Positions 61,709 to 64,000 of a DNA stretch of 64,000 bases are shown here, one piece after another. Source of the DNA: Frankia alni ACN14a. GTDB lineage: Bacteria; Actinomycetota; Actinomycetes; Frankiales; Frankiaceae. A model generated the notes under the pieces. It searched no databases. It was given only the letters and a program-made list of their open reading frames with translations, and was not told the origin of the DNA. Within the stretch, counting starts at the first letter, position 1, and each line of letters starts with the position of its first letter. The position numbers and the translations under genes are program-made. The stretch covers positions 6,566,962-6,630,961 of the forward strand of contig NC_008278.1 of assembly GCF_000058485.1 (NCBI RefSeq), in the 5' to 3' direction.

Positions 61709-62164
61709 TGAACGGCCCCTCGCCGATCCTGATCATCGCTGAAGACGGTGTCGGTCACTCGGAAAACCCCCCGCGGTCACGACTTCTTCGGACGGGCCAC
61801 AGCCCGACGGGAGGACGACCAACCGGGCTGTGTGCCATGTCAGCGCATGACAACGACACCCGCTGTGCCGATCGACGAACCCCCCACTGGTGCACGTCGC
61901 ACCACCGGCTTGTCGGACCCCCATCCAGCCGGCCCCGTGCGTGCAAACCAACTCTAACGTCCGGCGAGGGAGCGAACCATCGGACCTCGGTGGAATGCGT
62001 CATGCGCGTGACAAAAATTGCGGTAGGCCCGAATCGCTTGAGCCGGTACACCCCGCCCACCCCCGGGCCCCGGTCCGGCCCGGCTACGACCATTCCCGGC
62101 GGGGGATAAGCCGGAAAGATAACGACATATCATAATAATCCGGGCTGGGTTGCCTGGCACACTC
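61709..62164. other. 456-nt intergenic region upstream of the sugar transferase with an A/T-rich island
   Basis: No gene is supported. The stretch 62110-62145 (GGAAAGATAACGACATATC and ATAATAATCC) is very A/T-rich for this genome. GACAAAAATTGCGG lies near 62010. It probably holds the sugar transferase promoter and may bind an Lsr2-type nucleoid protein. Palindromic CCGGGCCCCGGTCCGGCCCGG lies at 62065-62085. Confidence 0.45.
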
Positions 62165-63298
62165 TCACGCCGGCCCTCCCGTCGGCGTCCCCTTCCCACG
62201 TGTCCCCGCCCTGGTGAGGGCGCCCCGCGCCCGGGCCAGCCCGGTGAACACGCCGTCGAGGCCGCCGACGATGTTGCCGCCCGCCCCCGCCACGGGGTCG
62301 ACGACCAGCGGGCTCGTGCGCAGGACCGCCGTCGTCAGGTGGTCGTAGAGCGCCTCCCGGTAGGTGTACCGGGAGTGGAAGGCCTCGCCCGTCACCGCCG
62401 CGAGCACCTCCAGCAGGCCGCAGGTCTTCAGGGCGTTGAACAGGCTGCGGTCGGGCACCTCGGCGTCGAGCAGCGCGGGCAGCGCCGGCAGGTCGAGCTC
62501 CAGGCCGCCGAGAAGATCCGGGCCGTCGAGAAGGTAGCCGTCGGGCCGGGCGTCCCCGCGGGGCCGCAGCACGTGCACCGGGCCGTGCCCGGCGCCCGCC
62601 CCCACGGCCCCCACGCGCGCGGAGTCCGTGATCACGCCCTTCTCGCCTGTGATCGTCGTGGTCCCCCGGGCCTGGTCGTATGGCTCGGTGATGCGACCGC
62701 GCAGCCCGCGCCGCAGCCGGAAGTCGAAGCGCACGTCGGCGCCGGCCCGCCGTCGGGTGGCCACGGTGACGTGGTCGAAGTCGGCCAGCGACCGGATGAG
62801 GGCGAGCCCGTGGTAGCGGTAGCCGGAGTGCGCGAGCTCCACCGAGCGCACCTCGCCGATCAGACCGTCGGCGACCGCGCGGCGGGCGAGGGTCCACTGC
62901 GGGTAGTTCATGTAGTCCTCGGCCACGACCACCCGGGCGAACGACCGCAGGGTCGCCATCGCCGGCAGGTGGGCGGCCTGCCCGAACACCGGGGTGTCCA
63001 GGACGACCGAGAGCTGCGGCGCCCGTTCGGCGAGGTCGCGCAGCACCGCGCGCACCGCGGTGGTGGAGACCGAGACGACGACCGTGTCGACCGCGTCGAG
63101 GACCTCGGCCGGGGAGCCCACCACCGGCACCCCCCACGGCGCCGCCGCGCGTTCGGCGTGCTCCCGGGTGCGCGACCACAGCCCGACGAGCTCGAACTGG
63201 TCGCGGCGCTGCGCGAACGCCGGCAGGAAGTTGTTCCGGATCCGTCGCCCGGACCCGATGATCAGGACCCGGCGCCGGCCCACCCCCGCGGCTGCCAT
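62165..63298 (-). CDS. Gfo/Idh/MocA-family oxidoreductase
   Basis: The 377-residue protein has the NAD(P) fold VLIIGSGRRIRNNFLPAFA at the N-terminus and the family segments VVVSVSTTAVRAVL and LDTPVFGQAAHLPAM. VVVAEDYMNYPQWTLARRAV replaces the usual EKP region. A C-terminal beta-sheet domain follows. Members oxidise or reduce sugars, often nucleotide sugars in polysaccharide pathways. The ATG overlaps the stop of the dioxygenase gene upstream as TGATG, so the two are coupled. The EKP catalytic Lys is not obvious, so activity could differ. Confidence 0.85.
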   Translation of the reverse strand: MAAAGVGRRRVLIIGSGRRIRNNFLPAFAQRRDQFELVGLWSRTREHAERAAAPWGVPVVGSPAEVLDAVDTVVVSVSTTAVRAVLRDLAERAPQLSVVLDTPVFGQAAHLPAMATLRSFARVVVAEDYMNYPQWTLARRAVADGLIGEVRSVELAHSGYRYHGLALIRSLADFDHVTVATRRRAGADVRFDFRLRRGLRGRITEPYDQARGTTTITGEKGVITDSARVGAVGAGAGHGPVHVLRPRGDARPDGYLLDGPDLLGGLELDLPALPALLDAEVPDRSLFNALKTCGLLEVLAAVTGEAFHSRYTYREALYDHLTTAVLRTSPLVVDPVAGAGGNIVGGLDGVFTGLARARGALTRAGTRGKGTPTGGPA

Positions 63299-64000
63299 CA
63301 GCCGACCGGCAGCCGGTACTTGACCGCGCTGACGCGGTGCCACAGGGCGTCCGCGCGGCCGACCTCGACCACCGAGTTCGGCACCAGATCAGCCGCGGGC
63401 GGGGGCGGGGTCGCCGGATCCGCCGGCTGCGGAAGCTGGCGCGGCGCCGCCGGCCCGCCCCGCCCGACGCCGAGCAGGAAGCCGAGGTACTCGTCCGCCG
63501 GGTTGACGGCCGTGCGGGCCCGGGCGAACTCGGGCAGCTCGATCCGGTCGTTCGGCAGCGACGTGGCCTGGATCGAGAGCTTGAGCACGCGCCGGCGGAC
63601 GGGGCTGAGGTTCGGCGTCGCGCGGTGGTAGAAGGAGCGGTTCCACACGAAGGCGGTGCCGGCCTGGCCCTGCACCACGACCGAGCGGTTGCCGGCCGCG
63701 ATGGCCTGCGCCGGCGGCAGCGTCCTGAGTTCGAAGCCACCGGAGCCGCTCGCGACGTCGCTCAGGTAGACGAAGATGCTGATGTACTGGGGCGCCGCCG
63801 CCGGCTCGTACAGCCGGATGGTCTCGGTGTCCCGGTGCCAGCCGCCCAGGCGTCCCGCGTGGATGTGCGAGCGCTCCTGGTTCGCCGCGGTCTCGTAGAC
63901 GTGGCAGTGGTAGAGCACCGCGTCGGGGATCAGCGCACGGATCGCCCGGCGCAGCGGCGTGGAGAACACCTCCTCGGCGATCCCGAGCGCCACGAGCCGG
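63298..64000 (-). CDS. Phytanoyl-CoA dioxygenase-family (PhyH) protein, 5' end beyond the window
   Basis: The visible 234 codons match Fe(II)/2-oxoglutarate dioxygenases of the PhyH type. The metal triad is suggested by His and Asp in GGWHRDTETIRLYE, and by a distal His in FYHRATPNLSPVRRRVLKLSI, where an Arg can bind 2-oxoglutarate. SIFVYLSDVASGSGGFEL lies between. The substrate is unknown; hydroxylation of a sugar or precursor of the adjacent polysaccharide locus is inference. The frame is open at the window edge. It is coupled to the Gfo/Idh gene. Confidence 0.83.
   Translation of the reverse strand, partial: RLVALGIAEEVFSTPLRRAIRALIPDAVLYHCHVYETAANQERSHIHAGRLGGWHRDTETIRLYEPAAAPQYISIFVYLSDVASGSGGFELRTLPPAQAIAAGNRSVVVQGQAGTAFVWNRSFYHRATPNLSPVRRRVLKLSIQATSLPNDRIELPEFARARTAVNPADEYLGFLLGVGRGGPAAPRQLPQPADPATPPPPAADLVPNSVVEVGRADALWHRVSAVKYRLPVG

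Overview
The window reads as chromosomal DNA of a high-G+C filamentous actinobacterium, most like Frankia or a close relative. The evidence is the very high G+C, frequent GTG starts, heavy Ala/Gly/Pro/Arg use, many 4-nt GTGA/ATGA gene overlaps, several TANNNT-type -10 boxes placed as for leaderless transcripts, and gene neighbourhoods shared with Mycobacterium and Streptomyces. The species call is inference; no rRNA or other marker is present. No tRNA, rRNA, insertion sequence or prophage was seen.

Layout. 1-5.2 kb: 5' part of a MoeZ-type adenylyltransferase, a CsbD-like protein, the divergent NHEJ pair ku / ligD-polymerase, a TetR regulator and a DUF3107 protein. 5.2-12.2 kb: a MiaE-like ferritin-fold protein, a DEAD-box helicase that seems to need a CTG start, a ParA ATPase overlapping a zinc-ribbon protein, and two overlapping CNNM/CorC membrane proteins. 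12.2-18.7 kb: an IsdG-type monooxygenase with a His/Gly repeat, an aminotransferase, a RecB-like nuclease, chorismate mutase, and the overlapping DUF1003 / MgtE_N-CBS pair. 18.9-25.2 kb: acyl-CoA catabolism (CitE-like lyase, acyl-CoA dehydrogenase, 3-hydroxyisobutyrate dehydrogenase-like, MaoC) interrupted by a double TerD protein and a SUFU-domain protein. 25.2-36.9 kb: Tat-exported PhoD, ctaD, a lipid kinase, a divergent GABA aminotransferase / aldehyde dehydrogenase pair, a PHP phosphoesterase, MarR, and Mrp.

36.9-44.6 kb: an orphan CRISPR array followed by the actinobacterial envelope-stress block mrp - tatB - htrA - rseA - sigE with a divergent O-methyltransferase, the arrangement I recall from the M. 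tuberculosis sigE locus. A well-formed ECF promoter lies upstream of sigE. 44.7-52.5 kb: a repeat-rich membrane protein, leucyl aminopeptidase, DUF3117, a DivIVA-like protein, a FolP2-like dihydropteroate synthase and two overlapping LOG-family proteins.

52.5-64 kb is the least ordinary part, an exopolysaccharide locus entirely on the minus strand. A tight three-gene operon encodes a GT2 polymerase carrying a pseudo-receiver and degenerate GGDEF module, an acyltransferase-3, and a secreted GH30-SGNH-F5/8 protein. Two unusually AT-rich intergenic stretches, a WbaP-type initiating sugar transferase, a Gfo/Idh oxidoreductase and a PhyH-type dioxygenase (running off the end) follow. I infer a system that makes, acylates, then trims and deacylates a surface polysaccharide.

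Two sequence-level themes run across the window. A four-copy palindromic repeat family lies only in gaps between convergent genes (1.1, 13.5, 29.0 and 37.1 kb). In-frame tandem repeats expand low-complexity parts of otherwise ordinary proteins (Ku, ParA, CNNM, IsdG-like, TerD, HtrA, PepA, LOG, AT3).
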